Assembly: GCA_026417495.1 (NCBI GenBank)
Contig: JAOADD010000057.1
Span: 1 to 64,000 of the forward strand
Reading direction: 5' to 3'
Source: Ignavibacteria bacterium
GTDB taxonomy: Bacteria > Bacteroidota > Ignavibacteria > Tepidaquicellales > Tepidaquicellaceae
Length of the DNA stretch: 64,000 nucleotides
In this document: one piece after another, positions 1 to 9,759 of the stretch
How positions within the stretch are numbered: position 1 is the first letter of the stretch
Layout: every line of letters starts with the position of its first letter
Notes under the pieces: generated by a model
The model's input: only the letters and a program-made list of their open reading frames with translations
Told to the model about the DNA's origin: nothing
The model's database searches: none
Position numbers and translations under genes: made by a program

Positions 1-42
1 TTTTTAAATTTCTTTTTGAAAATTTTGGCTTTAATTTTGATT

Positions 43-960
43 ATGGAAAATGATGTTTTAACTAAAGCATACGAATATTGTAAAAATATATCAAAAAAGT
101 ATGCAAAGACTTTTTATTTTGCATCATTTTTTTTACCTAAAGAAAAAAGATACGCTTGCTATGCTATTTATGCTTTTTGTAGATATGCAGATGAATTGGT
201 TGATAGAAAAGTCGCATTAGATACGAACATAAAAGAAAAAGAAACAAATATTAGAACAGATAGAATAATTTCTTTATTGAACGATTTAAAAAACCAGCTT
301 CAAGATGCATATAATAATAAAATAAATATTGAGAATAATATTATGATTGCTCTAAGTAATGTATTTAAAAAATACAATATACCCATAGAACAAGCTTTTG
401 AATTAATAAGTGGTGTTGAAATGGACACTTTTAAATCAAGATATGAGAATTTTGAAGAGTTGAAAATTTATTGTAAAAAAGTTGCATCCTCTGTTGGTTT
501 AATGGTTTTGAATATATTCGGGTATTCAAATGAAAAAGCAATTGAATATGCTATTGATATGGGAATAGCTTTACAACTTACAAATATTTTAAGAGATATA
601 AAGGAAGATGCATTAAGAAATCGAATTTACTTACCACTTGAAGATTTAGAAAGATTTAATTATTCTGAAAAAGATTTATTGGAAAATATATACAATGAAA
701 ACTTTATTAACTTGATGAAATATCAAATAGATAGAGCAAATGAATATTATAATAATGGAAACAAAGGACTGAAGTATATAGATAGAAAATGTTTACTTGG
801 AGTATTATTAATGACACACAATTATAGAATGATACATCGTGAAATTGAAAGATTAGGATATAATGTCTTCTCCCACAGAGCATACCTCCCATTTCACAAA
901 AAGGTTTTGAATCTTTTTATAATTTATTTAAAGTATTTGTTTAAACATTTCAATTATTGA
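43..960 (+). CDS. Squalene/phytoene synthase family protein
   Basis: Head-to-head prenyltransferase of the trans-isoprenyl diphosphate synthase fold. It would condense two prenyl diphosphates (FPP or GGPP) to squalene, phytoene or a related C30/C40 product for hopanoids or carotenoids. Both Asp-rich Mg-binding motifs are visible: DELVD in the first third (after FCRYA) and DIKED after LTNILR. YAKTFYFAS near the N-terminus is typical of the family, and about 305 residues is normal length. The frame is open from a TTG at 16, but the ATG at 43 (MENDVL) gives the usual family N-terminus. It is the first gene of a long co-directional run; the next gene starts 71 bases downstream. Sequence alone does not separate CrtB-, CrtM- and HpnC/D-type specificity. 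Confidence 0.9.
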   Translation: MENDVLTKAYEYCKNISKKYAKTFYFASFFLPKEKRYACYAIYAFCRYADELVDRKVALDTNIKEKETNIRTDRIISLLNDLKNQLQDAYNNKINIENNIMIALSNVFKKYNIPIEQAFELISGVEMDTFKSRYENFEELKIYCKKVASSVGLMVLNIFGYSNEKAIEYAIDMGIALQLTNILRDIKEDALRNRIYLPLEDLERFNYSEKDLLENIYNENFINLMKYQIDRANEYYNNGNKGLKYIDRKCLLGVLLMTHNYRMIHREIERLGYNVFSHRAYLPFHKKVLNLFIIYLKYLFKHFNY

Positions 961-1031
961 TATTAATTATTTACATTTTTATTTTGACAATAAATTAATA
1001 ACTTAAAAGATTATATAATTTATAACCCTAT

Positions 1032-3650
1032 ATGGGAAGTAAAAATATATTTAGAAAAATTGACAAATTTTTACTGATAATATTTTTGTTTACCATTTTC
1101 TACTTGAATAGTTTCTCACAAATAAATGTATATGAAAAACCTATAGAAAAAGACATCCCTTACCGAGGACTAATAAGTAAAACAAAAACCAGATACATAC
1201 TTGACCTGAATGGACAATGGAGCTTATCAATAAATGATGGAAAAAATTTTACACCAATTAATGTACCATCTACAATTGACTACAAAGGTAAATTACTTCT
1301 TAAAAGATATTTCAATTTAAATGATGCAGCTTTAAAAAATTTCTTCTTTATACTTGTTGCAGAAGGGATAAGTTATGAATCAGAAATACATATTAACAGA
1401 ACTTTTGTATCAAAAAATTTATACGGTTTTGCATCAATTATAACACCACTCGATGAAAATATTTTGAACAATTCAAATGAAATCGTTATAACCCTTTCAA
1501 GTGACTTAAGTTATATAAATTCAATACCATTAAAAGATCAAATCAATTACGGAAAAATTAATGCGGGTATAACACAGGATATTTATATAGTAGCAGTACC
1601 AAAATTATTCATATTAGAAACAAAACCAGATATAAAATTAGAATCTGAAAATTATGCAAGAATTACAAACAAGATATCGTTACTTGCAGGTAATATTGCA
1701 AAATACAAGGAAGGAGGTAATCTATATTTAAAAACATCTATATTCAAACCAGAAGATATAGAAAACCCTATATCTGAAAGTAATATGTTGAGAGTAAATA
1801 TTTCGGACTACCAGCATTTGAATAATTTGATCAATGAATTATCTATAAGAAATCCAAATATATGGAAACCATCCAATCCAAAACTATATATAATTAAAAC
1901 AACTTTATATCAAGAAAACGAAGTAATAGATGAGTTCATAGATGAATTTGGTATTAACGATATTAAATTCTCAGCTTCTAAAAAATCATTTGTGAACCTT
2001 GCAGGTGAACCAATAAAAATAATCGGAATTAATTACTTTGCGGAATCATCTCATTATAATAATGTAATAACTTATAAAAATATAGAGAAAGATATTTTAC
2101 TAATAAAAGATTTAGGATTTAATTGTATCAGAGTTCCAGGTAAACCCGCACATCCATACATCATTGATGCATGTAAAAGGAATGGGTTATATATATTTAA
2201 TGAAATACCATTTAATGAAGTCCCATCAAAAATACTAAGCAAAACTGAGTATATAAAAAATGCTACTGAATACATAGAATCAATTATTAAAAGAGATAAA
2301 TCTGCACCATGTATAATTGCATGGGGAGTGGGTAATGATTTTGATGTAACAGAAGAAATTTCACAAACTTATTTAATAAAAGCAAGGGAAGCAATTTCAA
2401 AATACGATTCAAGACCAGTCTATTACACAACAAGCAATATTGAAGATGATATTTGCTTAGAGCTATCAGATTTACGAGGTATTAATATAAGGACTTATAA
2501 CATTAGCAAACTAGAAGAGATAAGCGAAAAGTTCAAAAAAATAAACACACCTAATAATCCACCATTATTTGTTTCTCACATAGGAGTACCAATCGAAAAT
2601 AATAACAAAAATGGTTATAATGATAAACATTCCGTAGAATATCAAACTAAGTTTCTTGTTGAATCTTACAACCTTTTCGTTAAAAACTATCCTTGTATAT
2701 TCATTTCTTCATTTTCCGACTGGTTTTCTCAAAGACCATTAAACTACCCACTATCGGAAAATTACTATTTAAATACAAATGGAATTTTAGATTTAGAAAG
2801 AAATCAGAAACTCTCTGCTGTATTTTTGAAAAGATTAAACTACGACCAAAGTTTATCTAAGATTTCTGAAGGTAGTTCAGAAAATATCCTAAAGGATAAA
2901 TCATTTATAATTATAATATTCGGAGTTCTTGTTGCTATATTCTTTTCTTTCCTATATACAAGACTCCCACGCTTTAAAGAATCTGTAAGCAGAAGTTTTA
3001 GTTCACTTACCCGCTCAGTAAACTTTTTCCAATATGCAAAAGAGCAAAATATACTCTCTGTAAATTACGATATAATATTTGCACTAATATTATCTTCATC
3101 TGTTAGTGTATATCTAACTTCTATTTTATATTTTTATAAGGAAAATCCTTATCTTGATATGTTAATTTCTAATCTTGTATCTTCAGATAACTTGAAAATT
3201 CTACTATCATACTACTTTACAAATCCATTACTTTCTATAATTTTTTTAATAATAATATTTCTAATTTTAATTGTACTTGTAACATTTATTCTAACTGTAA
3301 TAACGGTTATTATGAAACATAGATATAATTTTAAAAATATATTCGCTGTTACAGTTTGGTCTCTGTATCCATATTTAATTTTTCTTCCTATAGGTATAAT
3401 AATCTATAAACTTGGAACCTTAAGCACAGTTTATATAACTTTAAGTTTGGTTCTATTCTTAGTTTGTTACATACTTTCTATTCTAAGGTTGATTAGCGGT
3501 TTTAAGTTTATGTTTGAACATCATTTTGGAAGAGCGTTCTTATATGGTTTAATATTTTATTTTATAACTGCTGGAGGACTACTTGTATATTTATATTTTT
3601 ACAAAAATACATTAAGTATTTTAAATCTAATCTTAAGTTATAATATATAA
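1032..3650 (+). CDS. Membrane protein with degenerate glycoside hydrolase family 2 ectodomain
   Basis: An 872-residue protein with three parts. A signal/TM segment sits at about residues 12-30. A GH2-like ectodomain follows: jelly-roll sugar-binding start (DLNGQWSLS, about 55), Ig-like middle, and TIM barrel (IKIIGINYFAESS to FSDWFSQRP, about 325-580). A C-terminal region (about 620-870) has roughly six hydrophobic segments resembling Yip1-type membrane domains. In active GH2 enzymes the acid/base Glu lies in a WSLGNE-like motif; here it is WGVGND (Asp436). The nucleophile Glu expected in a SEFG-like motif is His516 (FVSHIGVP). It is therefore probably a non-catalytic glycan-binding or scaffold protein. 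It ends 3 bases before smc, suggesting co-transcription. GH2 ancestry is well supported; the lack of activity is inferred. Confidence 0.75.
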   Translation: MGSKNIFRKIDKFLLIIFLFTIFYLNSFSQINVYEKPIEKDIPYRGLISKTKTRYILDLNGQWSLSINDGKNFTPINVPSTIDYKGKLLLKRYFNLNDAALKNFFFILVAEGISYESEIHINRTFVSKNLYGFASIITPLDENILNNSNEIVITLSSDLSYINSIPLKDQINYGKINAGITQDIYIVAVPKLFILETKPDIKLESENYARITNKISLLAGNIAKYKEGGNLYLKTSIFKPEDIENPISESNMLRVNISDYQHLNNLINELSIRNPNIWKPSNPKLYIIKTTLYQENEVIDEFIDEFGINDIKFSASKKSFVNLAGEPIKIIGINYFAESSHYNNVITYKNIEKDILLIKDLGFNCIRVPGKPAHPYIIDACKRNGLYIFNEIPFNEVPSKILSKTEYIKNATEYIESIIKRDKSAPCIIAWGVGNDFDVTEEISQTYLIKAREAISKYDSRPVYYTTSNIEDDICLELSDLRGINIRTYNISKLEEISEKFKKINTPNNPPLFVSHIGVPIENNNKNGYNDKHSVEYQTKFLVESYNLFVKNYPCIFISSFSDWFSQRPLNYPLSENYYLNTNGILDLERNQKLSAVFLKRLNYDQSLSKISEGSSENILKDKSFIIIIFGVLVAIFFSFLYTRLPRFKESVSRSFSSLTRSVNFFQYAKEQNILSVNYDIIFALILSSSVSVYLTSILYFYKENPYLDMLISNLVSSDNLKILLSYYFTNPLLSIIFLIIIFLILIVLVTFILTVITVIMKHRYNFKNIFAVTVWSLYPYLIFLPIGIIIYKLGTLSTVYITLSLVLFLVCYILSILRLISGFKFMFEHHFGRAFLYGLIFYFITAGGLLVYLYFYKNTLSILNLILSYNI

Positions 3651-3653
3651 AAA

Positions 3654-6600
3654 TTGTATTTATCAAAAGTTGAAATATTCGGATTTAAATCATTTCCTGA
3701 TAAAGTAAAGATTGAATTTGCAGAAGGTGTATCTGCTATTGTAGGTCCTAATGGTTGTGGTAAATCAAATATTGTAGATGCTATCAGATGGGCTCTTGGT
3801 GAACAAGGGGATAAAATACTTAGAAGTGAAAAACGGGATGACATTGTATTCAATGGTTCTAAGACACGAAAACCACTTAGTATTGCAGAAGTTTCACTAA
3901 CTTTTGATAACAGTAAAAAAATACTACCTACAGAATATACTGAAGTTAAAATAGCTAGAAGATACTTCAGGAATGGTGAGACGGAATACTTCCTAAATGG
4001 GGTTAAAGTAAGATTGAAAGACATTAGAAATTTATTCCTTGACACAGGTATTGGGCCTGATGCATATTCCGTAATAGAATTAAAAATGGTTGAGACGATA
4101 CTATCACCAATAAAGAATGAACGAAGAAAACTTTTTGAAGAAGCAGCGGGAATAATCTCATACAAACAAAACCGAGATTTAACATATAAACGACTTGAGT
4201 CAGTGAGAGAATCACTTGTAAGGATTAATGATATAATAAGAGAGAAACAACGAAATATTAATATGCTTGAAAGGCAGGTAAAGAAAAATGAGGAAGCAAG
4301 GGCTGTTTTTGAGGATTTGAAAAAGCTTGAGATAATAACAGCAATTGCAGAAACAAACTATTTACAAAATGAAATAAATTCAATAAAAGAAAACGAATCT
4401 ACAAATATATCATTAAAAGAAACACTCTCAAAGAAAATACAAGCCAATGATATTGAAATTGATAAATATACCGAAAAGATTAAAGAGATAGAAGAAAAGC
4501 TTAATGAATCAGAATCAAATTTAAACAAGAAAAAAGATAGTTTAAATAAACTTGAAAAAGAAATTCTTGTTTTAGAACAGAAAATTTCTCATCTTGAAAA
4601 TGATTTAGAAAGACTGCATAATGAAAATATTAATTTAGAAGAAAATATTAAAAATAATCAAGCAAGGAAAGAAGCATTATTACATAGAATTAATATCTTA
4701 AAAAGCACAATAAACATATCCGAAAAATCACTAGCTGAAAAGAAAACAAAACTTGAGGATGCGATAGAACTTATATCAAACAAAAAGAATGAATTAACAT
4801 CATTAGGAACAAAAGTCAAAGAAAAAAATAAACTGCTAAATGAAAAAAGAAGGGAATATGAACAATGCAAAGTTAAATATGATACAAATTTAGATCGTAT
4901 GAAGACAATTTCTTTAATGATAGAAAATAATATTAACAGGCAAAATGCTTATAACAATGAAAAACAAAAATTAGAATCAGAATTACAGATACTTGAAACA
5001 GAGATTAGAAAGATAAATAGTAATTTATCAAACTTACAAGAACAACAAAGCACAATAAAAAATCAAATTGAGAAAGCAGAATCAGAATACAATTTAAAAT
5101 ACTTAGAGCTACAAAAACAAAGAACTAAAATATCACATCTTGAAAATATGTATAATAATCTAGAAGATTATGCTGAAGGTGTTAAATATTTAGTAAATGA
5201 AAAAAAATATAAAGGATTAGTAACAGTTATTGACATAATTGATGTTGACCCAAAATTTAAAACTGCGATTGAAACAGCTTTGGGCGAAGTAGCCAACTAT
5301 TTAATTTTAGAATATTCGGACAAAGTATTTGATCTAATAGAACTGTTAGAAAATAACAATAAAGGTAAAGTTACATTTATCTTATATGATAAACTCTTCG
5401 GAGAGAGAATAAATTTTGTTACTTTTTCTGATGAAAGTTTGGACTTTCTTAATTATGAAGGTGTTTATGGTTTTGCGGATACATTGGTACAATGTAAACA
5501 AAAAAAGTTTGAAAAACTTATTAAATACTTATTAGATGAATATGTGGTAGTTGATAACTTAAATATTGCTTACAAACTTTCTAAGGATAATTATTATAAA
5601 TTCATTACCCTTGATGGTGATATAGTAACAGAAGGTGTTGTTAGAGCAGGTGGCAAAACCAATGAAGAAAGTATCAGATTAGGTAGAGATGAATATATTA
5701 AAAGGCTTAAAACAATAGAGAAAGAGTTAGAAATTAATTTAAAAATAATACAGGATACAATTGAAGAATATAAAAATAAAATAAGAGATTTAAAAGTATC
5801 AGAAACCATAAGTATATTGAATGAATATGAGAAAAGAAAAAGCGTCCTAAATAACGAGATATCCATTATTAATTTTAAAATCGATTCTCTAAATAAAAAT
5901 ATAGATGAGAATAATTTAGTTTATAAGAAATTACAAGAAGAAAATAATCAACTTAAAGATACCTTAAATACGAAAACAGAAGAAATTAGAATTGCAGAGA
6001 ATGAAAATTCGAATCTCGATAAAGAGTTCACATTTTTAACAGATGAATTTAACGAGATAGAAAAATCATATACTGAATATCAAAATGATTATAATAGTTT
6101 CAACCTTGAACTTATTAAATTAAAAAATGAACTAAAAACTGAGGAATCAACACTTGATAGAATAACAAATTCAGTGGAATTGCAGACAAAACAGCTTGAG
6201 AAAAATAAATCTGCAATAGAGAACAGTAATCAAGATTTAAAAGAGAAGCGGGAAAAGATTAAAAGAGATAGAGAGTTATTCGATGAATTAAAGCGAGAAC
6301 AAGAAAAAATATTAGAAGAGTATGATAGCATTAAATTAGAATTAGATAATTTGAGAGAAATTCAAAATAAACTCAATACAGAACAGAGGAACCTCAGGAA
6401 TCAATATGACAGAGTATCTCAAAAATTAATTGACTCACAAATTTTAATTAGAGAATACACTATTAAATCTGAACAGGTAATTGATTATATATTAAGAAAA
6501 TATGATTATAAGATTTCAGATACAGATAAAGTTGATATTGATGATAAATTTATAGAAGAATTTATTAATGAAAATTCTGAATATGATATCATACGGGCAA

Positions 6601-7274
6601 AGAAAAGGATAGAAGAATTAAATGAAAAGTTGAAAAAACTCGGTGGAGGATATCAACAACTTGTATGGGATAGTTTTCAAGAAGAAAAAGATGAATTAGA
6701 AAATATAATTAAGCAAAGGGATGATTTAGTTGAATCTGAAAAACAAATAAGAAAAACTATAGAACGAATAAACACAGAAGCCCGAACAAAATTCCTTAAA
6801 GTATTTGAACAGATAAGGGAGAATTTTATAAAAATTTTCAAGGAACTTTTCCATGAAGGGGATGAAGCAGATTTAAAATTGGTATATGATACCGATGAAG
6901 AAGGTAATATAATAGAAGATCCACTTGAAGCAAAAATAGAAATATCAGCTAAACCAAGAGGAAAAAGACCTACATCAATTGAGTTGTTATCACAAGGGGA
7001 AAAAACTTTAACAGCTATTGCATTGCTTTTCGGAATCTATTTAATAAAACCATCTCCATTCTGTGTTCTTGATGAGGTAGATGCATTACTTGACCCAGCT
7101 AATTTAATCAGATTTAATAAAATGATAAGAAAGTTTTCAGCTAATACTCAATTCATTCTAATTACGCACAATGAAAGAACAATGGAAATGGTTGATAGAT
7201 TATATGGTATCACAATGCAGGAACCTGGTGTTAGTACAATAGTAGAGACAAGATTCAAACCAGTTAGTCAATGA
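3654..7274 (+). CDS. smc: Chromosome segregation protein SMC
   Basis: Structural maintenance of chromosomes ATPase, the core of the condensin-like complex that compacts and segregates DNA. All hallmarks are present over 1206 residues: N-terminal IFGFKSFPDK and Walker A GPNGCGKSN (about 32-40); long coiled coils rich in E/K/N; a hinge around 520-680 ending in a VRAGGKT-like segment; and C-terminal signature LLSQGEKTLTAIALL with Walker B FCVLDEVDALLD. The start is TTG at 3654; no in-frame ATG precedes the conserved MYLSKVEIFGFK. It begins 3 bases after the GH2-like gene and shares ATGA with the HAD gene downstream. ScpA and ScpB are not in this window. Confidence 0.97.
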   Translation: MYLSKVEIFGFKSFPDKVKIEFAEGVSAIVGPNGCGKSNIVDAIRWALGEQGDKILRSEKRDDIVFNGSKTRKPLSIAEVSLTFDNSKKILPTEYTEVKIARRYFRNGETEYFLNGVKVRLKDIRNLFLDTGIGPDAYSVIELKMVETILSPIKNERRKLFEEAAGIISYKQNRDLTYKRLESVRESLVRINDIIREKQRNINMLERQVKKNEEARAVFEDLKKLEIITAIAETNYLQNEINSIKENESTNISLKETLSKKIQANDIEIDKYTEKIKEIEEKLNESESNLNKKKDSLNKLEKEILVLEQKISHLENDLERLHNENINLEENIKNNQARKEALLHRINILKSTINISEKSLAEKKTKLEDAIELISNKKNELTSLGTKVKEKNKLLNEKRREYEQCKVKYDTNLDRMKTISLMIENNINRQNAYNNEKQKLESELQILETEIRKINSNLSNLQEQQSTIKNQIEKAESEYNLKYLELQKQRTKISHLENMYNNLEDYAEGVKYLVNEKKYKGLVTVIDIIDVDPKFKTAIETALGEVANYLILEYSDKVFDLIELLENNNKGKVTFILYDKLFGERINFVTFSDESLDFLNYEGVYGFADTLVQCKQKKFEKLIKYLLDEYVVVDNLNIAYKLSKDNYYKFITLDGDIVTEGVVRAGGKTNEESIRLGRDEYIKRLKTIEKELEINLKIIQDTIEEYKNKIRDLKVSETISILNEYEKRKSVLNNEISIINFKIDSLNKNIDENNLVYKKLQEENNQLKDTLNTKTEEIRIAENENSNLDKEFTFLTDEFNEIEKSYTEYQNDYNSFNLELIKLKNELKTEESTLDRITNSVELQTKQLEKNKSAIENSNQDLKEKREKIKRDRELFDELKREQEKILEEYDSIKLELDNLREIQNKLNTEQRNLRNQYDRVSQKLIDSQILIREYTIKSEQVIDYILRKYDYKISDTDKVDIDDKFIEEFINENSEYDIIRAKKRIEELNEKLKKLGGGYQQLVWDSFQEEKDELENIIKQRDDLVESEKQIRKTIERINTEARTKFLKVFEQIRENFIKIFKELFHEGDEADLKLVYDTDEEGNIIEDPLEAKIEISAKPRGKRPTSIELLSQGEKTLTAIALLFGIYLIKPSPFCVLDEVDALLDPANLIRFNKMIRKFSANTQFILITHNERTMEMVDRLYGITMQEPGVSTIVETRFKPVSQ

Positions 7275-8011
7275 AAAATCATAAACTGAAAATTTTCTGC
7301 GACTTTGATGGGACAATTACTTTAAATGACGTATGGGTAAATTCTCTTGGGAAATTTATAAAAAATAAATCTAAATTTCAGGAACTATGCAATTTATTTG
7401 ATACAAATATTATTTCCGCAAGGGAGTGTATTAAAAGAGAATTGGAATTAGTTGAAGATTTTTCATTTGAAAAATTTAATGAATATTTAGACGAGGAAAA
7501 AATTGACCCATATTTTAAAAAATTTATTGATTACTGCAATCAGAACAATTACGACATTTTTATAATAAGTGAAGGATTGGATTACTATATTGAACGAATA
7601 TTGAAAAGAGAAAACATCAGTCTTCCATATTTTTGCAATAAAATGTTTACTTATATAGACGAAAATTCCAGGTTAAAACTTACCTGTGAATTCCCATATT
7701 CTGATGAAAACTGCACATTCTGTGGTATGAGCAAGAGAAATATCATACTAACCTACACAAACGAATTTGAGAATGAAATTTCTGTTTTAATTGGAGATGG
7801 GACATCAGACTTTTGTGCAGCAAATTATGCTGATATTGTATTTGCTAAAAAAAAATTGGTATCTTATTGCTGGAAAAATAATATAACTTATTTCCCTTAT
7901 AATAATTTTCTTGATGTTATAAATAAAATAAACAAATTGAAAGAAAAAAATAAAATTAAAGTACGTCAGACAGCACAAATGCTGCGAAGAGATGTTTATA
8001 TGGGAGGGTAA
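7271..8011 (+). CDS. HAD-superfamily phosphatase, MtnX/phosphoserine phosphatase-like
   Basis: Subclass IB HAD hydrolase of 246 residues. HAD motif I DFDGT at about 11-15 carries the nucleophile Asp and acid/base Asp. Motif II is FIISEG near 100, and motif IV IGDGTSD near 175 provides the Mg-binding acidic residues. The cap region contains a cysteine pair (CTFCGMSK), a feature I associate with MtnX-type proteins (methionine salvage, 2-hydroxy-3-keto-5-methylthiopentenyl-1-phosphate phosphatase). No other methionine-salvage gene is nearby, so the substrate is open. Its ATG overlaps the smc stop codon by 4 bases (ATGA), so it is probably translationally coupled. Confidence 0.8.
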   Translation: MKNHKLKIFCDFDGTITLNDVWVNSLGKFIKNKSKFQELCNLFDTNIISARECIKRELELVEDFSFEKFNEYLDEEKIDPYFKKFIDYCNQNNYDIFIISEGLDYYIERILKRENISLPYFCNKMFTYIDENSRLKLTCEFPYSDENCTFCGMSKRNIILTYTNEFENEISVLIGDGTSDFCAANYADIVFAKKKLVSYCWKNNITYFPYNNFLDVINKINKLKEKNKIKVRQTAQMLRRDVYMGG

Positions 8012-8017
8012 AATATT

Positions 8018-8620
8018 ATGCTAAAAAAAATTGGAAAATTCTTATTTACAAATAGAAGTTATACACCTATACCGTTTTTTTTCATTAGCATATTCTTTAT
8101 AAATCCCACATATAAATCAATTATAATTGGTTTAATACTTGTTGTGCTAGGTGAAATTATTAGAATATGGGCTGTAAGTTATGCGGGAAGTGAAACAAGA
8201 GCAACAGCAGAAGTAACGGGTAGTGTTCTTGTAACACAAGGACCATTTGCAATAATAAGAAATCCTTTATATCAAGCTAATATTATTATTTATACTGGAA
8301 TTGGATTAATGACAAATTCTCTTTTCCCTTACTTACAAATTATTGGGATTGTATACTTTTTATTCCAATACTACTGCATAATATTGGTAGAAGAAGATTA
8401 TCTAGAAAAACAATTTGGCGAAAGTTACTTAGAATATAAAAAAAATGTAGGAAGATTTATTTTTCTTTTCAAAAAAGTACCACTCAAGATAAAATCAAAT
8501 ATAAAATTCGATTTAAAAAAAGGGTTACAATCAGAATCTAAAACCCTATTAGCTATTGCTTTTATCACATTTATTATTCTCATAATTTTTATTTTAGAAA
8601 TAAGAATTTTTAAGGTTTGA
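8018..8620 (+). CDS. Isoprenylcysteine/phospholipid methyltransferase family membrane protein (ICMT/PEMT-like)
   Basis: A 200-residue integral membrane methyltransferase with about five hydrophobic segments. The family signature is clear: GPFAIIRNPLYQAN in the middle, then EEDYLEKQFGESYLEYKKNVGRF, the conserved SAM-binding C-terminal motif of PEMT/ICMT proteins. Members methylate phospholipid head groups, prenylcysteines or quinone-like substrates; bacterial homologues are mostly uncharacterised. It sits between a HAD phosphatase and lpxB, so a lipid substrate is plausible, but this is inference from position. The last hydrophobic segment (about 175-195) lies beyond the catalytic motif. Confidence 0.85.
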   Translation: MLKKIGKFLFTNRSYTPIPFFFISIFFINPTYKSIIIGLILVVLGEIIRIWAVSYAGSETRATAEVTGSVLVTQGPFAIIRNPLYQANIIIYTGIGLMTNSLFPYLQIIGIVYFLFQYYCIILVEEDYLEKQFGESYLEYKKNVGRFIFLFKKVPLKIKSNIKFDLKKGLQSESKTLLAIAFITFIILIIFILEIRIFKV

Positions 8621-9759
8621 TAAACAATTCAAAAAATAAATCAATCTTCATCATAGCAGGAGAACAATCAGGAGACGCTAATGCTTCTACAATTATTGAT
8701 GAGCTTTTGAAAACTAATTCTGAAGTTACAATCACAGGTATCGGAGGATTTGAGTTAGAAAAAGCAGGAATGAAATTATTATACCACTATAGAGAGGTGA
8801 ATTACATTGGATTATATTCTGTACTTTCTAATATCAATAAAATCAAAAATGTATTGAAAAAATGTGTAGAATATATAAAAAATAATCCACCTGATATTGT
8901 AATTTTAGTAGATTTTCCTTCATTTAATTTAAAATTTGCAGAAAAGATAAAGGAATTTTATAAAGGAAAAATTATATATTACATATCACCACAAGTTTGG
9001 GTCTGGAATACTAGAAGAGTAAAAAAAATAAAAAGGTTAATTGACAAAATGATGGTAATATATCCCTTCGAAATCGAATTTTATAATAAGTTTGGCGTTG
9101 ATGCAATTTATGTTGGTAACCCATTGTTAAAAAGAGTTGAGGAATTTTTAAATACTCACAGAAAAATACCAAATAACAAAAAAGTAATAACAATCCTACC
9201 AGGCAGCAGAGATGAAGAATTCAGAAGAAATTTACAAGCATTAGAAAATCCGATAAAACAAATTAAGAAGCAATTGGATTGTAATATTCATCTTTTATTA
9301 TCAAAAAATATTAATTTAGATAAATATAAAAAGTGTATTGATAACCTTGGTATAGAAATTATAGAAAACACAGGTAAAAATAATTATAACACTATTCTCA
9401 ACAGTGATTTGGTTATAACAAAATTTGGCACATCAGCAACTGAATGTGCATTTTTAGAGACTCCATTTATTACAATTTATAAAGCAAATCCAATTAACTA
9501 TTTAATTGCAAAAGCTGTTGTAAAAGTGAAATATGTTACTTTAATTAACATTATTTCTGATAGTTTAATCGTTAAAGAATTTATACAAAAAGATATGACT
9601 GCGGAAAATATTTGCAATGAAGCATTAAAAATATTAAATAATGACACCTATAGAGAACAAATGATAAACAAATTTAAGCAAGTGAAAAAAATCTTACTTG
9701 AGTATCCCGTAAAAAAATCAGCAACAGAAATTATTAATGAATATTTACTCAGGAATTAG
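8617..9759 (+). CDS. lpxB: Lipid-A-disaccharide synthase
   Basis: GT19 enzyme that joins 2,3-diacylglucosamine-1-phosphate and UDP-2,3-diacylglucosamine to form the lipid A disaccharide at the inner-membrane cytoplasmic face. The N-terminus has AGEQSGD, the LpxB hallmark. IYYISPQVWVW at about 127-137, VGNPL near 167, LPGSR near 193 and the acceptor/donor region TKFGTSATECA follow in the family order. 380 residues is normal. The start is TTG inside TTGA, overlapping the upstream TGA stop by 3 bases, and the end overlaps lpxK by 23 bases. It implies an LPS/LOS-bearing outer membrane. Confidence 0.96.
   Translation: MINNSKNKSIFIIAGEQSGDANASTIIDELLKTNSEVTITGIGGFELEKAGMKLLYHYREVNYIGLYSVLSNINKIKNVLKKCVEYIKNNPPDIVILVDFPSFNLKFAEKIKEFYKGKIIYYISPQVWVWNTRRVKKIKRLIDKMMVIYPFEIEFYNKFGVDAIYVGNPLLKRVEEFLNTHRKIPNNKKVITILPGSRDEEFRRNLQALENPIKQIKKQLDCNIHLLLSKNINLDKYKKCIDNLGIEIIENTGKNNYNTILNSDLVITKFGTSATECAFLETPFITIYKANPINYLIAKAVVKVKYVTLINIISDSLIVKEFIQKDMTAENICNEALKILNNDTYREQMINKFKQVKKILLEYPVKKSATEIINEYLLRN

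Noticed and set aside
984-1019. TTGACA and TATAAT as a sigma-70 promoter before the GH2-like gene
   Set aside because: The spacer is about 24 bases, too long for a standard promoter, and such boxes occur by chance in AT-rich DNA.
3638-4165. Antisense open frame of 175 residues over the smc 5' end
   Set aside because: It lies opposite strongly conserved SMC ATPase sequence and has no coherent family motif.
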